Below, piece by piece: positions 7,597 to 17,937 of a DNA stretch of 27,306 nucleotides (the first letter of the stretch is position 1; each line of letters opens with the position of its first letter). The translations under genes and the position numbers were made by a program. The DNA comes from Endozoicomonadaceae bacterium (GTDB lineage: Bacteria > Pseudomonadota > Gammaproteobacteria > Pseudomonadales > Endozoicomonadaceae): positions 1-27,306 of the forward strand of contig JAGLCE010000063.1 in the NCBI GenBank assembly GCA_023146365.1. The letters run 5' to 3'. The notes beneath the pieces were generated by a model that was not told the DNA's origin, did not search any database, and saw only the letters and a list, made by a program, of their open reading frames with translations.

Positions 7597-10500
7597 CTAT
7601 TGACCACAGTTATGAGATAGAACGGCTAACTCTTGAGCTGCCACCATATACATGGCCAGCTCATTATTATGACCGCCACTCTTGAGTTCACCCAACATAC
7701 CCAGCCAACGCTCGACCAGTGCCTGATTATTTTCAATCCAGCTATCTAGGCGGGTGGGCAAGTCAGCGGAGGTCTGCGGCATGCTCAGCAATGCGACCGT
7801 GAGCGAGCGTTGCTGAAATGACAGCTCATCACGCACACTTTCGCGAGCCAGTGATTGCCAGTGATTGTCAACTTCAAGCTTGCTCAATTCATGGTAGAAC
7901 CAGTTCAGCTCCAGCCGGTCACCGATAGCGAAGAACATGCCAGCAACACGCTCCAGAGGTTGTCCGGTCTGCTCCGCTGCCTGAATGATCGTCAGGAAGC
8001 TAAACATATGACGAAGACCTGCCACTACCTTTGCCAGCTCAGTAGGAACGCCCTTCTCTGTATACGCTAGAACTCCTTTTTCCCAGCGCTCACGCACCCC
8101 ATCAATTAACAGATTATCACTCTCATTCATCAAGGTCTGGATACGAGAACCATAGTACTCAACCGCTTCACTAGCAGATCGTTCATGCATATCGATGCGT
8201 AACAACCAACGGATAGCACGCTGGAGAAGAGACAGATATTCCACCATCATCTGGTACTGCAGTTCAGCAGGCAACTGATAATCTAGCTGCTCTATCTGCT
8301 GCCAGTAATCCTCAATGCCGAAAATGTCCCGAGCAATCACGAACGCTTTGGAGATGGCTGCCGCATCAGCACCGGTAGACTGTTCCATACGGTTAATGAA
8401 CGTGATACCCATAGTATTGATGACACTATTAGTGATCTGAGTCGCAACAATCTCACGCCTCAAACGATGGTTATGGATAGCCTCACCAAACTGCGAAACC
8501 AATGTGGCAGGGAAAGCCGTTGTCACTGCCTGCGCCAGATAATCATCGTCAGGCACACTGGAATCCACCAACTGCTCTTTCAGATGCGCCTTACTATAGG
8601 AGATCAACACAGAAAGCTCAGGACGTGTCAAGCCAGCACCACTCGCTATTCGCTCATTTAAGCCTTCATCATCAGGCAGGAATTCAATATTACGGTCTAG
8701 ATTACCCGCTGATTCAAGGTAATGAATAAACCGCTTATACTCGTCCATCTTCTCCTGAACCTCAAACTCAGCAAGGGAGATAGCCTGTGCCTGACGGTAA
8801 TTGTTGCCGAGCACAAGATCGGAAACCTCTTCGGTCATGGACTCCAGTAATATATCCCGTTGTTTGCGAGTCATTTCGTCTCGGGCAACCACTTCATTCA
8901 GCAGAATTTTGATATTAACCTCATGATCCGAGCAATCAACACCACCCGCATTATCAATGAAATCAGTATTAAGCGCGCCACCTTTGAGGGCATAATCAAC
9001 TCGTCCCAATTGTGTCAAACCTAAATTACCACCTTCACCGACAACCTGACAGTTCAGTTCAGAGCCATCAATACGCAGTGCATCATTGGCGCGATCACCA
9101 ACATCAGCGTGCGATTCAGAAGATGCTTTCACATACGTCCCAATACCACCATTCCAAAGCAAATCAATCCGTGCACGCAGAATGGCGCCGATCAACTCAT
9201 TCGGTGTCATATCATTCTCACTGATCCCAAAACAGCTCTTCATCTGAGGGGTAATTGCAATACTTTTTGCGCTACGTGAGAAGATACCGCCGCCTTCGGA
9301 AATTAACGCTTGATCGTAATCTTCCCAGCTGGACCGAGGTAGATCAAATAATCGTTTGCGTTCCTGCCAAGACACCATGACATCAGGATTAGGATCAACA
9401 AATATGTGCAGATGGTTAAACGCCGACACCAGAGCTAAGGTCTGAGAGAGTAGCATACCGTTTCCGAACACATCGCCCGCCATGTCGCCAACAGCAACGA
9501 CTGACACCCGATCTTTCTGAATATTGATCCCCTGTTCTCGGAAATGCCTTTGTACAGAAACCCAAGCACCTTTTGCAGTAATTCCCATTTTCTTATGGTC
9601 ATAACCGGCACTGCCGCCTGATGCAAACGCATCACCTAACCAAAAGCCATAGCTCTCAGCAATGCCATTGGCGATATCCGAAAACGTAGCAGTACCCTTA
9701 TCAGCGGCGACCACCAGATAGTAATCATCCTCATCATGGCGCACGACCCGATCAGGAGAAACGACCTTGCCATCTACCAAGTTATCCGTCACATCAAGCA
9801 ACGCTTGGATAAAAATCTTATAGCAAGCAATGCCTTCCGCCATGATCGCATCCCGATTCCCAGACGGCAGGTACTTAGGCACAAATCCGCCTTTCGCACC
9901 CACAGGCACAATCACAGAGTTTTTGACCTGCTGTGCTTTAACCAGACCCAACACTTCTGTACGGAAGTCTTCCACTCTGTCTGACCAACGCAAGCCGCCT
10001 CGAGCAATCTTTCCGCCTCTCAGGTGAACCCCTTCAACCCTAGGTGAATAGACAAATATCTCAAACATGGGCGCAGGCTTGGGAATATCCGGAATCAACT
10101 GAGGAGCAAACTTCAGCGCCATATATCCCAGCGGCTCACCCTTCTCATCATGGCAATAAAAACTGGTTCGAAGCGTAGCGCAGATAACATCAACAAATCG
10201 CCTCAGAATCCGATCTTCGCTCAGGACATTAACGTGTTCCAGCGCTTCGTAGATTGACTGACGAATCTCATTTTCACGGGAAGATCGCTCATCCTCATCC
10301 AGTTCGAGCGTCGGATCAAAACGGGTTTTGAACAGTTCCAGTAACTGACTGGCAATGCTAGCGTTACCGTAAAGTGTTTCAGCCATGTAGTGCTGACTAA
10401 AGCCAAAACGAATCTGCTTCAAATGCCGAGAATAGGCGCGAAACATCATAACTTCACGCCAGTCCATACCAGCGGCAAGAACCAGGCGGTTAAACAGATC

Positions 10501-12447
10501 ATTTTCAGCCTGGCGATACCAGAGTTTTCGGAAAGCATCCTGGAATAGAGCAGCCACTCTCTCGATATCCACACCTTCCGATGGTGCCGTATAATCCAGA
10601 GAAAAATAATGTAGCCAAATGGCACTACCTGAAACCTTACGGATGGTATAGGGATACTCTCCCACCACTTTAAGCCCTAGGTTTTCCAAAATCGGAATCT
10701 GATCCGCCAGCGGTAATGCTTCACCGAAATGGAACACTTTAAAATGCACGCGATTATTCTGATCCAATGGCCGATGAAAGCTCATAGCCAAGGCGTTATC
10801 TGCATCTAGTTTGCGTATATGCTCAATGTCTGCCACCGCTAGCAACGGGCTGAAGACTTCTTTATAGCCAGCAGAGAAACCTACGCCGTAATCCTGTATC
10901 AATCGATTTCCGAGCACCTCACCACGGGCTTCAAGCACCGCTTCACGGAACTCATCTTCCCAAGTACTGGATGCACGAATAATTTCTTCAGTAATCGCTT
11001 CATGGTCAATTTGGACGTCACTATTCGGTGTCAAACGCAGGATAAAGTGCACGCGCGCAAGAGATGACTCAGAAAAATATGTGGTAAATTCGCTGTCTAT
11101 TGCCTTAAATCGTCTGCACAGGATTTCTTCCATACGGCGACGGAGTTCAGTGCTGTAGACGTCACGAGGCACATACACCAGCACCGAGCAAAACAGCCCG
11201 TTACGATCTCTGCGAGGAAAGACCCGTATGCGATTCCGTTCCTGAATCTTGAGAATTTCAACCGCCGTATGAAACAGCTGGTTCAATGGCATCTGGAACA
11301 GCTCTTCACGAGGCAGCACTTCAAGAATTTGGGCCAGCTCTTTACCGTGATGTGTACTGGGATCCAGTCCGGAACGCGCCGTAATCGCCGCCATTTTCCG
11401 TCGTAACACAGGGATACGCCAAGGGCTCTCCTTGTACACTGGTGATGTATACAGACCCATAATTCGACTTTCACCAATCACTTCGCCCTTTTCATCAAAC
11501 CGTTTGACGATGACAAAATCTGGATAAGCCGGCCGATGTACACTGGAACGAAATGCCGCCTTGGCAAAAGAGAGTACCGTTTTATCAGTAAAGAAATCCT
11601 GATCAATGCACGGTTCAGTAACATCACTAGTGCTATCGTCAGTGCGACGGGGACACAACAGTCCAATGCGTAATTCCTGCGGTTTACGAATGCTACGCTG
11701 CCCCTCTTTATTGCATACCTCCACACCCTCATAAGCAAGAAAGGTGAATTTGTTATCCAGCAACCAGTTCAGATAAGCAACAGTCTCACTGATCTCTTCG
11801 TTCTGAGGCAGGTCAGACAGTTCTTTCAGCAGCTCATTGACCTTTTCACGGATGGGTTGATAGCCATCAACAGCCAACTTCACATCCGACAATACATTGA
11901 TCATCTCATTTTGAAGTGCTTCCAGCTCTTCAGCATCTTCAAGACGATCCACTTCGATATAGACAAACGCTTCGCGCTTCGCTGCATTATTATCATGGCT
12001 GATCGTACTACTGGTGGACGCCAGATTCATCAGCTGGCCATCATTGTCACGAGTTGCCAACTCCACACCATTACGGATATGGTGAATCATCAAGTTGCGC
12101 TCGCTCAGCCGCATCCGAAGGGAATCCACAATAAAGGGCATATCCGGATACACAATGCGAACGATCGTATGCGTGGAATGCCAGCCATGATGCTCATGAT
12201 CAGGGTTAAATACTTCAACTTGGGGAGTTTCAACATCATGATTCTGAAGAAACCGCCAGAAAGCTAACGTACAGCCGGAAACATCACACTCACGGTATGA
12301 CTTCAAGTCATTCATCGAGGTGATATTAAAAAAATTCTCCAGAAAAGTTGCAAAACTCGACGATTGCTCAGCAGAAATATGGCTAGACAGCTCTTTGCTC
12401 AGCGCAGCAATAAATTCCTGTTTATTATCAGCGTACATGTGGTTCAT
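7597..12447 (-). CDS. gdhB: NAD-specific glutamate dehydrogenase, large (180-kDa) type
   Basis: Converts glutamate to 2-oxoglutarate and ammonia with NAD, mainly a catabolic, nitrogen-releasing reaction in the cytosol. At 1616 residues it has the length of the large GDH class typified by Pseudomonas aeruginosa GdhB. The long N-terminal regulatory part spans roughly residues 1-700. The catalytic core follows: NSVIVPVGAKGGFVPK (lysine near 851), GGSAGYDHKKMGITAKGAW, the nucleotide-binding VAVGDMAGDVFGNG (near 990), LLWNGGIGTYVK (near 1100) and GEGGNLGLTQLGR. A helical C-terminal domain ends the protein. The start is the ATG at 12447, with AAGGA 9 nt upstream; the in-frame TTG at 12456 would overlap that ribosome-binding site. 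It is divergent from the MoxR operon. No frame damage is seen. Confidence 0.97.
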   Translation of the reverse strand: MNHMYADNKQEFIAALSKELSSHISAEQSSSFATFLENFFNITSMNDLKSYRECDVSGCTLAFWRFLQNHDVETPQVEVFNPDHEHHGWHSTHTIVRIVYPDMPFIVDSLRMRLSERNLMIHHIRNGVELATRDNDGQLMNLASTSSTISHDNNAAKREAFVYIEVDRLEDAEELEALQNEMINVLSDVKLAVDGYQPIREKVNELLKELSDLPQNEEISETVAYLNWLLDNKFTFLAYEGVEVCNKEGQRSIRKPQELRIGLLCPRRTDDSTSDVTEPCIDQDFFTDKTVLSFAKAAFRSSVHRPAYPDFVIVKRFDEKGEVIGESRIMGLYTSPVYKESPWRIPVLRRKMAAITARSGLDPSTHHGKELAQILEVLPREELFQMPLNQLFHTAVEILKIQERNRIRVFPRRDRNGLFCSVLVYVPRDVYSTELRRRMEEILCRRFKAIDSEFTTYFSESSLARVHFILRLTPNSDVQIDHEAITEEIIRASSTWEDEFREAVLEARGEVLGNRLIQDYGVGFSAGYKEVFSPLLAVADIEHIRKLDADNALAMSFHRPLDQNNRVHFKVFHFGEALPLADQIPILENLGLKVVGEYPYTIRKVSGSAIWLHYFSLDYTAPSEGVDIERVAALFQDAFRKLWYRQAENDLFNRLVLAAGMDWREVMMFRAYSRHLKQIRFGFSQHYMAETLYGNASIASQLLELFKTRFDPTLELDEDERSSRENEIRQSIYEALEHVNVLSEDRILRRFVDVICATLRTSFYCHDEKGEPLGYMALKFAPQLIPDIPKPAPMFEIFVYSPRVEGVHLRGGKIARGGLRWSDRVEDFRTEVLGLVKAQQVKNSVIVPVGAKGGFVPKYLPSGNRDAIMAEGIACYKIFIQALLDVTDNLVDGKVVSPDRVVRHDEDDYYLVVAADKGTATFSDIANGIAESYGFWLGDAFASGGSAGYDHKKMGITAKGAWVSVQRHFREQGINIQKDRVSVVAVGDMAGDVFGNGMLLSQTLALVSAFNHLHIFVDPNPDVMVSWQERKRLFDLPRSSWEDYDQALISEGGGIFSRSAKSIAITPQMKSCFGISENDMTPNELIGAILRARIDLLWNGGIGTYVKASSESHADVGDRANDALRIDGSELNCQVVGEGGNLGLTQLGRVDYALKGGALNTDFIDNAGGVDCSDHEVNIKILLNEVVARDEMTRKQRDILLESMTEEVSDLVLGNNYRQAQAISLAEFEVQEKMDEYKRFIHYLESAGNLDRNIEFLPDDEGLNERIASGAGLTRPELSVLISYSKAHLKEQLVDSSVPDDDYLAQAVTTAFPATLVSQFGEAIHNHRLRREIVATQITNSVINTMGITFINRMEQSTGADAAAISKAFVIARDIFGIEDYWQQIEQLDYQLPAELQYQMMVEYLSLLQRAIRWLLRIDMHERSASEAVEYYGSRIQTLMNESDNLLIDGVRERWEKGVLAYTEKGVPTELAKVVAGLRHMFSFLTIIQAAEQTGQPLERVAGMFFAIGDRLELNWFYHELSKLEVDNHWQSLARESVRDELSFQQRSLTVALLSMPQTSADLPTRLDSWIENNQALVERWLGMLGELKSGGHNNELAMYMVAAQELAVLSHNCGQ

Positions 12448-12683
12448 ATAAATCAATCCTTGACCAGTGACATATTAAAGAAAATTATATATCCTGAAAA
12501 AATTATATAACCTGCAATAATGGTCAATGGCTTTTATAGAATTTATGTACACTAAATTTATTTTTTCTGTCATTCTGTTGTCGGAATCGAATTAAACTTG
12601 AAAATTTCGCTCGAAGGACGCATTAAGAAAGCTAGTTTTCAGAACGACTATTACAGACACCACTGACAGGAAACCGCATATCG
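12448..12683. promoter_or_regulatory. Divergent gdhB / moxR promoter region
   Basis: 236 bp between two divergently transcribed units, with an A+T-rich centre. Two perfect TATAAT hexamers lie on the minus strand at 12484-12489 and 12502-12507, suitable for gdhB, though good -35 partners at 16-18 bp are not evident. No clear plus-strand promoter for the Bat operon could be singled out. Confidence 0.4.
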
Positions 12684-13643
12684 ATGTCGCCATTCTCTGC
12701 CATGAACCAACTGCACGACTATCTGAAACACGTCATTATCGGCCAGGAACACCTTCTGAAACGTCTGCTGATCGCTCTGCTGGCAGATGGTCACCTGCTG
12801 GTCGAAGGCGCTCCTGGCCTAGCGAAAACCAAGGCAATCAAAGACTTGGCGAAAGGGCTGGATGCGGACTTCCAGCGTATTCAGTTCACACCCGACCTGC
12901 TACCAGCAGATATCACCGGTACAGAGATCTATCGGCCTGAAGATGGCAGTTTCCGATTCCAGCAAGGCCCTGTATTCAACCATTTGGTGCTGGCAGATGA
13001 AATCAACCGAGCGCCGGCCAAGGTGCAATCCGCCCTGCTAGAGGCCATGGCAGAGCAACAAGTCAGTGTCGGCGGCACCACCCACCGGCTGCCAGAGCTG
13101 TTTATGGTCATGGCGACCCAAAACCCCATTGAACAAGAAGGCACCTACCCTCTGCCCGAAGCTCAACTAGATCGTTTTCTGATGCATGTACAAATCGGCT
13201 ACCCAAACATGGCCTCCGAAAAAGCTATTTTACAGCTAGCTAGGGGCGAAGCCCTACATCGGAAAATCCAACCATCGACTCATATTGCCCAGGAAACCAT
13301 TTTTGCGGCACGCCGCTCAGTTCTGGAACTTCATATGGATTCCGCTGTTGAGGACTATATCGTCCAGCTAATCGATGCCACCCGTCGCCCTGGGGCCTAC
13401 AAGGAAGAGCTCGGCAATTGGCTTGATTACGGCGCCTCCCCCCGTGGCACCATTGCCATGGATCGCTGTGCTCGAGCCCATGCCTGGCTGGACGGGCGGG
13501 ACTTCGTCAGTCCGGATAACGTACAAGCCATCGCCCATGATGTCCTACGCCACCGAATCATTCCCAGCTACGAAGCCGAGGCGGAAGGCATTACCACCGA
13601 CTATATCATTGATCAACTACTGGCCCGTGTTGCCGTATCCTGA
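12684..13643 (+). CDS. MoxR-family AAA+ ATPase
   Basis: Cytosolic AAA+ ATPase of the MoxR type, a chaperone-like family that works with von Willebrand factor A (VWA) proteins to mature or insert metals into partner complexes. The 319 residues show Walker A GAPGLAKT (42-49), Walker B LVLADE (101-106), sensor 1 ATQNP (144-148) and the EAQLDRF arginine-finger region (about 159-165), followed by the C-terminal lid. It is the first gene of a six-gene operon; the DUF58 gene starts 14 bp after its stop. The ATG at 12684 has AGGA 12 nt upstream; a second ATG six codons in (12702) is possible. The substrate of this complex is unknown. Confidence 0.95.
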   Translation: MSPFSAMNQLHDYLKHVIIGQEHLLKRLLIALLADGHLLVEGAPGLAKTKAIKDLAKGLDADFQRIQFTPDLLPADITGTEIYRPEDGSFRFQQGPVFNHLVLADEINRAPAKVQSALLEAMAEQQVSVGGTTHRLPELFMVMATQNPIEQEGTYPLPEAQLDRFLMHVQIGYPNMASEKAILQLARGEALHRKIQPSTHIAQETIFAARRSVLELHMDSAVEDYIVQLIDATRRPGAYKEELGNWLDYGASPRGTIAMDRCARAHAWLDGRDFVSPDNVQAIAHDVLRHRIIPSYEAEAEGITTDYIIDQLLARVAVS

Positions 13644-13657
13644 ATGGAGAACGCTTG

Positions 13658-14608
13658 ATGAGCGGCGCTTATACGAGCCTTGAAGAACTGGCCCAGTTGC
13701 ATATCTCCGCCCGTCGGCTACCCTGCCTGCAGCAGGGCGCTGCCAGAGTGCAACAGGGTGGTGGCCACCTATCTCGGCTACGAGGCCGAGGCATGGATTT
13801 TGACGAGTTTCGAAGCTACCAGCCCGGTGACGACATCCGCATGATCGACTGGCGGGTAACCGCTCGATCCGGCAAAGCACATACCAAAGTCTTTCGGGAA
13901 GAGCGCGAGTGGCCAGTCTTTTTTCTTCTGGATCAGAGTCAGTCTCTGTTCTTCGGTAGTCAGCTGAACTTCAAGTCAGTCACTGCTGCCGAAACCTTTG
14001 CGCTACTGGCTTGGCAAGCACTCCATCGTGGTGATCGAGTTGGAGGCCTTCTTTACAACGATGTTGAGCATTATGAATACAAGCCCCGCCAAGACAAAAA
14101 AGCCGTGCTTCGATTGTTGCAACAGGCTTGCGATATGAATCACGCTCTCTCCCTAAAGTCTGTCAATCGATCAGAGCCAGAAAATACATTGAATCATGCA
14201 CTGAGACAGACCCGCCGTATCATTAAGCCGGGCTCACTGATTGTCATGATCAGCGATTTCCAAGCGCTAGATGAGCACGGCCAGCGACAATTAGCTCTGC
14301 TCCAGCGCCACAATGAACTGCTGGCAATTCAGGTTCACGACCCCATGGAATCACGCCTACCGGATGCAGGCTTATATCACATTACGGATGGTTTCAGAAC
14401 CCGCCAGCTAGATACCCGCTCTCAGCGAAATCGCACCCATTTTTCCGAAGCAGCTAAAGCCAGACAGGAAAACCTTCAATCCACCATGAATCGACTGCAT
14501 ATCCCACTGATCTCTATGAACACAGGACTATCGACCAATCAACAACTGCTCTCTCTCTTACAGGGTGTCCCGAAACGTCAACACCACCAGACAAAAGATA
14601 CCCCATGA
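13658..14608 (+). CDS. DUF58 domain protein of the MoxR/Bat operon
   Basis: 316-residue cytosolic protein with the DUF58 signature LRGRGMDFDEFRSYQPGDD(I)R-x-IDW at about residues 41-65. A VWA-like segment follows, with a D-x-S-x-S motif (LLDQSQS, about 91-96), and later a MISDF stretch. DUF58 proteins are nearly always encoded directly after MoxR ATPases and are thought to be part of the same complex; the biochemical role is not established. I chose the ATG at 13658, with GGAG 8 nt upstream, over the in-frame TTG one codon before. The last bases overlap the next gene by 4 bp (ATGA), suggesting translational coupling. Confidence 0.92.
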   Translation: MSGAYTSLEELAQLHISARRLPCLQQGAARVQQGGGHLSRLRGRGMDFDEFRSYQPGDDIRMIDWRVTARSGKAHTKVFREEREWPVFFLLDQSQSLFFGSQLNFKSVTAAETFALLAWQALHRGDRVGGLLYNDVEHYEYKPRQDKKAVLRLLQQACDMNHALSLKSVNRSEPENTLNHALRQTRRIIKPGSLIVMISDFQALDEHGQRQLALLQRHNELLAIQVHDPMESRLPDAGLYHITDGFRTRQLDTRSQRNRTHFSEAAKARQENLQSTMNRLHIPLISMNTGLSTNQQLLSLLQGVPKRQHHQTKDTP

Positions 14609-15096
14609 CAACACCCGATCCGCTGCAACAAGCGTTGGCCGAATTGCGGCCGAACCATTTACCAGACCCGATAACCTGGTGGCCTCTTGCTCCCGCCTGG
14701 TGGATCACAGGATTATTGATCATCACTCTAACAACCTCCGCTTTGATACTGTTTTGTCGGTACTATAAGCGGAATCGTTATCGCCGAGTGGCTCTGCACG
14801 AAAGTGCAGCGATAGCGGCCGCATGGCAGGCGCAAGGGTACGACAAAGCATGGATACGGGATTTCAACCACTTGCTAAAGCGGGTTGCTCTCTCATCCTT
14901 CCCTCGGGAAGATGTGGCCGCACTGCATGGTGATAACTGGCTGACATTTCTTGATCAGACGAGCAACAGCTCCGAGTTCACCCAAGGATCAGGGAAAATC
15001 TTCGGCAACTTGCGCTACGCTCCCACAAGCATACCCGCCGAACTTCAACAAATTCAATTCCTTGTAGAAAGCTGGATAAGGAAACACCATGTTTGA
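14605..15096 (+). CDS. DUF4381 membrane protein of the Bat operon
   Basis: 163-residue protein with one clear membrane segment (about 29-48, WWITGLLIITLTTSALILF) after a short N-terminal part containing WWPLAPAWW. The cytoplasmic remainder has WIRDFNHLLKRVALSSFPRE and ALHGDNWLTFLD, typical of DUF4381. Its genes lie between DUF58 and BatA genes in many gammaproteobacterial Bat operons. It is probably a small membrane partner of the VWA proteins; function unproven. Its ATG overlaps the DUF58 stop, and its end overlaps the BatA start by 8 bp. Confidence 0.88.
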   Translation: MTTPDPLQQALAELRPNHLPDPITWWPLAPAWWITGLLIITLTTSALILFCRYYKRNRYRRVALHESAAIAAAWQAQGYDKAWIRDFNHLLKRVALSSFPREDVAALHGDNWLTFLDQTSNSSEFTQGSGKIFGNLRYAPTSIPAELQQIQFLVESWIRKHHV

Positions 15097-16117
15097 GCTG
15101 TACTGGCCTTGGATCTGGCTGTTATTACCATTACCCCTTCTGGTATACCGTTTCTCACCACCGTCAGAGCGTCAACAAGCCACTCTACAGATACCTTTTT
15201 TTCAGACAATCGACCAATCTCTGCCTGATCAAAGTATCGTTGATTTTAATAGCAACCTCTGGCATAAAAGTTGTCTGATACTTATCTGGCTCTCATTGCT
15301 GCTGGCTGCCAGCCAGCCACGCTGGGTGGGTGACCCTGTCAGCCTGCCGGTAACAGGACGTGATGTGATGATGGCGATCGACTTGTCCGGCAGTATGGAA
15401 AGTCATGATCTGAAGTTAAAGAACGAACCGGTTACACGGCTTGATGTCACCAAGAACGTCGTCAGCGACTTTATCATGCAGCGAAAAGGCGACCGGCTGG
15501 GCCTGATTCTCTTCGGAACCACCGCCTACCTGCAAGCCCCGTTGACTTTTGATCTAAACACCGTTCAGACCTTACTCAACGAAGCCACCATCGGCATAGC
15601 CGGTGAGAGAACGGCGATTGGTGATGCCATTGGTCTAGCAGTACGTCACCTCCGCAAACGGCCGGAAGAGCAGCGCATTTTGATCCTACTTACAGATGGC
15701 GCCAATACTGCAGGTGAAGTTTCACCAGAACAAGCAGCTGTACTGGCTCGCGAAGAAAAAGTTCGTATCTATTCCATCGGTGTCGGTGCCGAGGAAATGA
15801 TACAACCGGGGTTTTTTGGCTCCAGCTTCGGGGCTCAACGTATTAATCCGTCTGTCGATCTGGACGAAACAATGCTGACCCTCATTGCCGATCAAACCGG
15901 TGGCCGCTACTTTCGAGCCAAGGACACGGAAGAACTGAAACAGATTTACGATTTATTAAACCAGATAGAACCCGTTGAACAGAGTAAGGATATCTTTCGT
16001 CCTGTCCAACCGCTGTACTATTGGCCGCTGGCTATGGCTTCTCTCTGCAGCCTTGCACTGGCTTTGTCACTCTCCTGGCTACCGTTAGCAGGAGGAAAAA
16101 CTGAATGGACACACTGA
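15089..16117 (+). CDS. batA: BatA-like von Willebrand factor A membrane protein
   Basis: 342 residues with two N-terminal membrane segments (about 5-20 and 60-75), a periplasmic or cytosolic VWA domain, and a C-terminal membrane segment (about 312-334). The metal-ion-dependent adhesion site is intact: D-L-S-G-S at 98-102, a threonine near 175 (GERTAIGDA) and LLTDGAN at 200-206. Bat proteins were named for Bacteroides aerotolerance; in proteobacteria a chaperone or envelope-stress role with MoxR is likely but unproven. It overlaps both neighbours (8 bp upstream, 13 bp downstream), so it is surely co-translated with them. Confidence 0.92.
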   Translation: MFELYWPWIWLLLPLPLLVYRFSPPSERQQATLQIPFFQTIDQSLPDQSIVDFNSNLWHKSCLILIWLSLLLAASQPRWVGDPVSLPVTGRDVMMAIDLSGSMESHDLKLKNEPVTRLDVTKNVVSDFIMQRKGDRLGLILFGTTAYLQAPLTFDLNTVQTLLNEATIGIAGERTAIGDAIGLAVRHLRKRPEEQRILILLTDGANTAGEVSPEQAAVLAREEKVRIYSIGVGAEEMIQPGFFGSSFGAQRINPSVDLDETMLTLIADQTGGRYFRAKDTEELKQIYDLLNQIEPVEQSKDIFRPVQPLYYWPLAMASLCSLALALSLSWLPLAGGKTEWTH

Positions 16118-17937
16118 CTACCACACTGTCCCAATTTCACTTTATTCGACCTTTCTGGTTATTGCTGTTGATCCCGGCAAGCATAACCGGCTACCTTCTG
16201 TGGCGGCATCAAGCGGGATCAGACAATTGGCAGAAAGTGATTCCTGCAGAACTGCTACGACACCTGATACATCGTGACACGGCTGCCACCCGCCGCTGGC
16301 CATTGATCGCTCTGTTAATCACTTGGTTAATTGCGTCAGTCGCCCTTGCTGGCCCCGCTTGGCGCCAGATCGCCACGCCAGTCGAGAAAAGCTTGGCACC
16401 GTTGGTATTAGTGGTCGACCTATCTCGCTCCATGCTGACGTCCGATATTACACCAGACCGATTAACTCGAACTCGCCATAAACTATTAGATATTCTGAAA
16501 CAACGGCATGAAGGTCTAACGTCACTGGTCGTTTATGCGGGTGAAGCTTACACGGTCGCACCTCTGACCGATGACAATGCTACGCTGGCGAATCTCGTCA
16601 ACGCATTAGCCCCCCATATTATACCGATTCCCGGCAGCAACCCTGCGAGCGGTATCCGCCAAGCCATTGAGTTACTCAAACAAGGTTCGGGTGAATCAGG
16701 CTCACTATTGCTATTCACCGACGGCATGGAACCGGCAGACATCACGGCCGTTAGCCAAGCGTTAGCTGGCACCAACCACTCACTCAATATCATCGGTGTC
16801 GGCACGCCGGAGGGTGCACCGGTGCCAGATGCTTCTGGTGGTTTTGTCCGCGACAACCGTGGCGCCATTGTTATGAGTAGCCTTGATGCTTCAACGTTAC
16901 AATCACTGGCTTGGCGACATAACGGCCGTTACCGTACCCTGAGCATTAATGACAGCGACATCAACGCCTTGCTACCTAAATCAGATATCTTCAGCAAAAC
17001 CGTTACCGTGGATCGTCAGTTTGATCGCTGGTATGACGAAGGGTTCTGGCTGGTACTGCTGTTATTACCGGCCGCCGCACTAGCGTTTCGGCGAGGCTGG
17101 GTATTGCTCGTTATTCTGCTGACAACACTCACACAACCTGATACCAGTTATGCCGATATCTGGACTGATCTATGGCACAGCGCAGATCAACGGGCATCAG
17201 CATTATTGCAAGAGGGTAAAGCTGATCAAGCCACTGAAACCTTCTCCAATCTCCAGTGGAAAGCTCAAGCACAATACCAAGCCAAACAGTATGAAGCAGC
17301 CGCCCAAGGCTTTTCTCAATGGGAAAATGCCGACGGCTATTACAATCAAGGCAATGCTCTGGCTCTCGCTGGAAAGCTACAGGACTCCATAGCAGCCTAT
17401 CAAAAAGCACTAGAACTAAAACCCGACATGGACGATGCCAAAAACAATGCAGAACAGGTCAACAAACTTCTTGAACAGCAGCAACAACAGCAACAGAAAC
17501 AGCAGCCCGATCAAGGCGATGGTCAGGCATCGTCCACTCAACAAGCGGGTGGTGAGCAACAAGGCGATCAAAAGCAGGCTGGCGAGAAAGCCTCTGACGC
17601 TTCACAGGATGAATCACCGGATAACAATACTGACCCTTCTGACAAAAACAGCCCTCCTCAATCGTCTGACAAACAAGAGGATTCGAATAACGATCAACCA
17701 CCCAATCACGAACAAGCGGATCAGCGAGACTCACCGCCAAAGCAGGAAAATACTGAAGAGGAACCTAATAACCAGTTCCCGTCTGATAGTGATGAGACAG
17801 CAGACCAGCAGCCTCGGCAGGACGTAGAAAACTGGTTAAGACGCATTCCAGATGATCCCGGTGGCCTATTACGCCGAAAATTTCAACAGCAGCAACAGCA
17901 ACGAAAACCTATCAGTCGGGGAGAGCAAACATGGTAA
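16105..17937 (+). CDS. batB: BatB/BatC-like fusion: VWA domain plus TPR and low-complexity tail
   Basis: 610 residues. Two N-terminal membrane segments (about 15-32 and 66-83) precede a VWA domain with MIDAS D-L-S-R-S (105-109) and LFTDGMEP. Two more hydrophobic stretches near 310-345 follow. A TPR block (about 355-455) carries YYNQGNALALAGKLQDSI and YQKALELKPDM. The last 150 residues are a Gln/Asp/Asn/Pro-rich hydrophilic tail that begins with a run of glutamines near residue 456. In some bacteria the VWA part (BatB) and the TPR part (BatC) are separate genes; here they are one chain. It overlaps BatA by 13 bp and BatD by 7 bp. The tail is probably disordered. Confidence 0.92.
   Translation: MDTLTTTLSQFHFIRPFWLLLLIPASITGYLLWRHQAGSDNWQKVIPAELLRHLIHRDTAATRRWPLIALLITWLIASVALAGPAWRQIATPVEKSLAPLVLVVDLSRSMLTSDITPDRLTRTRHKLLDILKQRHEGLTSLVVYAGEAYTVAPLTDDNATLANLVNALAPHIIPIPGSNPASGIRQAIELLKQGSGESGSLLLFTDGMEPADITAVSQALAGTNHSLNIIGVGTPEGAPVPDASGGFVRDNRGAIVMSSLDASTLQSLAWRHNGRYRTLSINDSDINALLPKSDIFSKTVTVDRQFDRWYDEGFWLVLLLLPAAALAFRRGWVLLVILLTTLTQPDTSYADIWTDLWHSADQRASALLQEGKADQATETFSNLQWKAQAQYQAKQYEAAAQGFSQWENADGYYNQGNALALAGKLQDSIAAYQKALELKPDMDDAKNNAEQVNKLLEQQQQQQQKQQPDQGDGQASSTQQAGGEQQGDQKQAGEKASDASQDESPDNNTDPSDKNSPPQSSDKQEDSNNDQPPNHEQADQRDSPPKQENTEEEPNNQFPSDSDETADQQPRQDVENWLRRIPDDPGGLLRRKFQQQQQQRKPISRGEQTW

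Noticed and set aside
11857..12267. 136-codon plus-strand open frame inside gdhB
   Set aside because: It is antisense to well-conserved gdhB coding sequence and has no family resemblance; a shadow frame.
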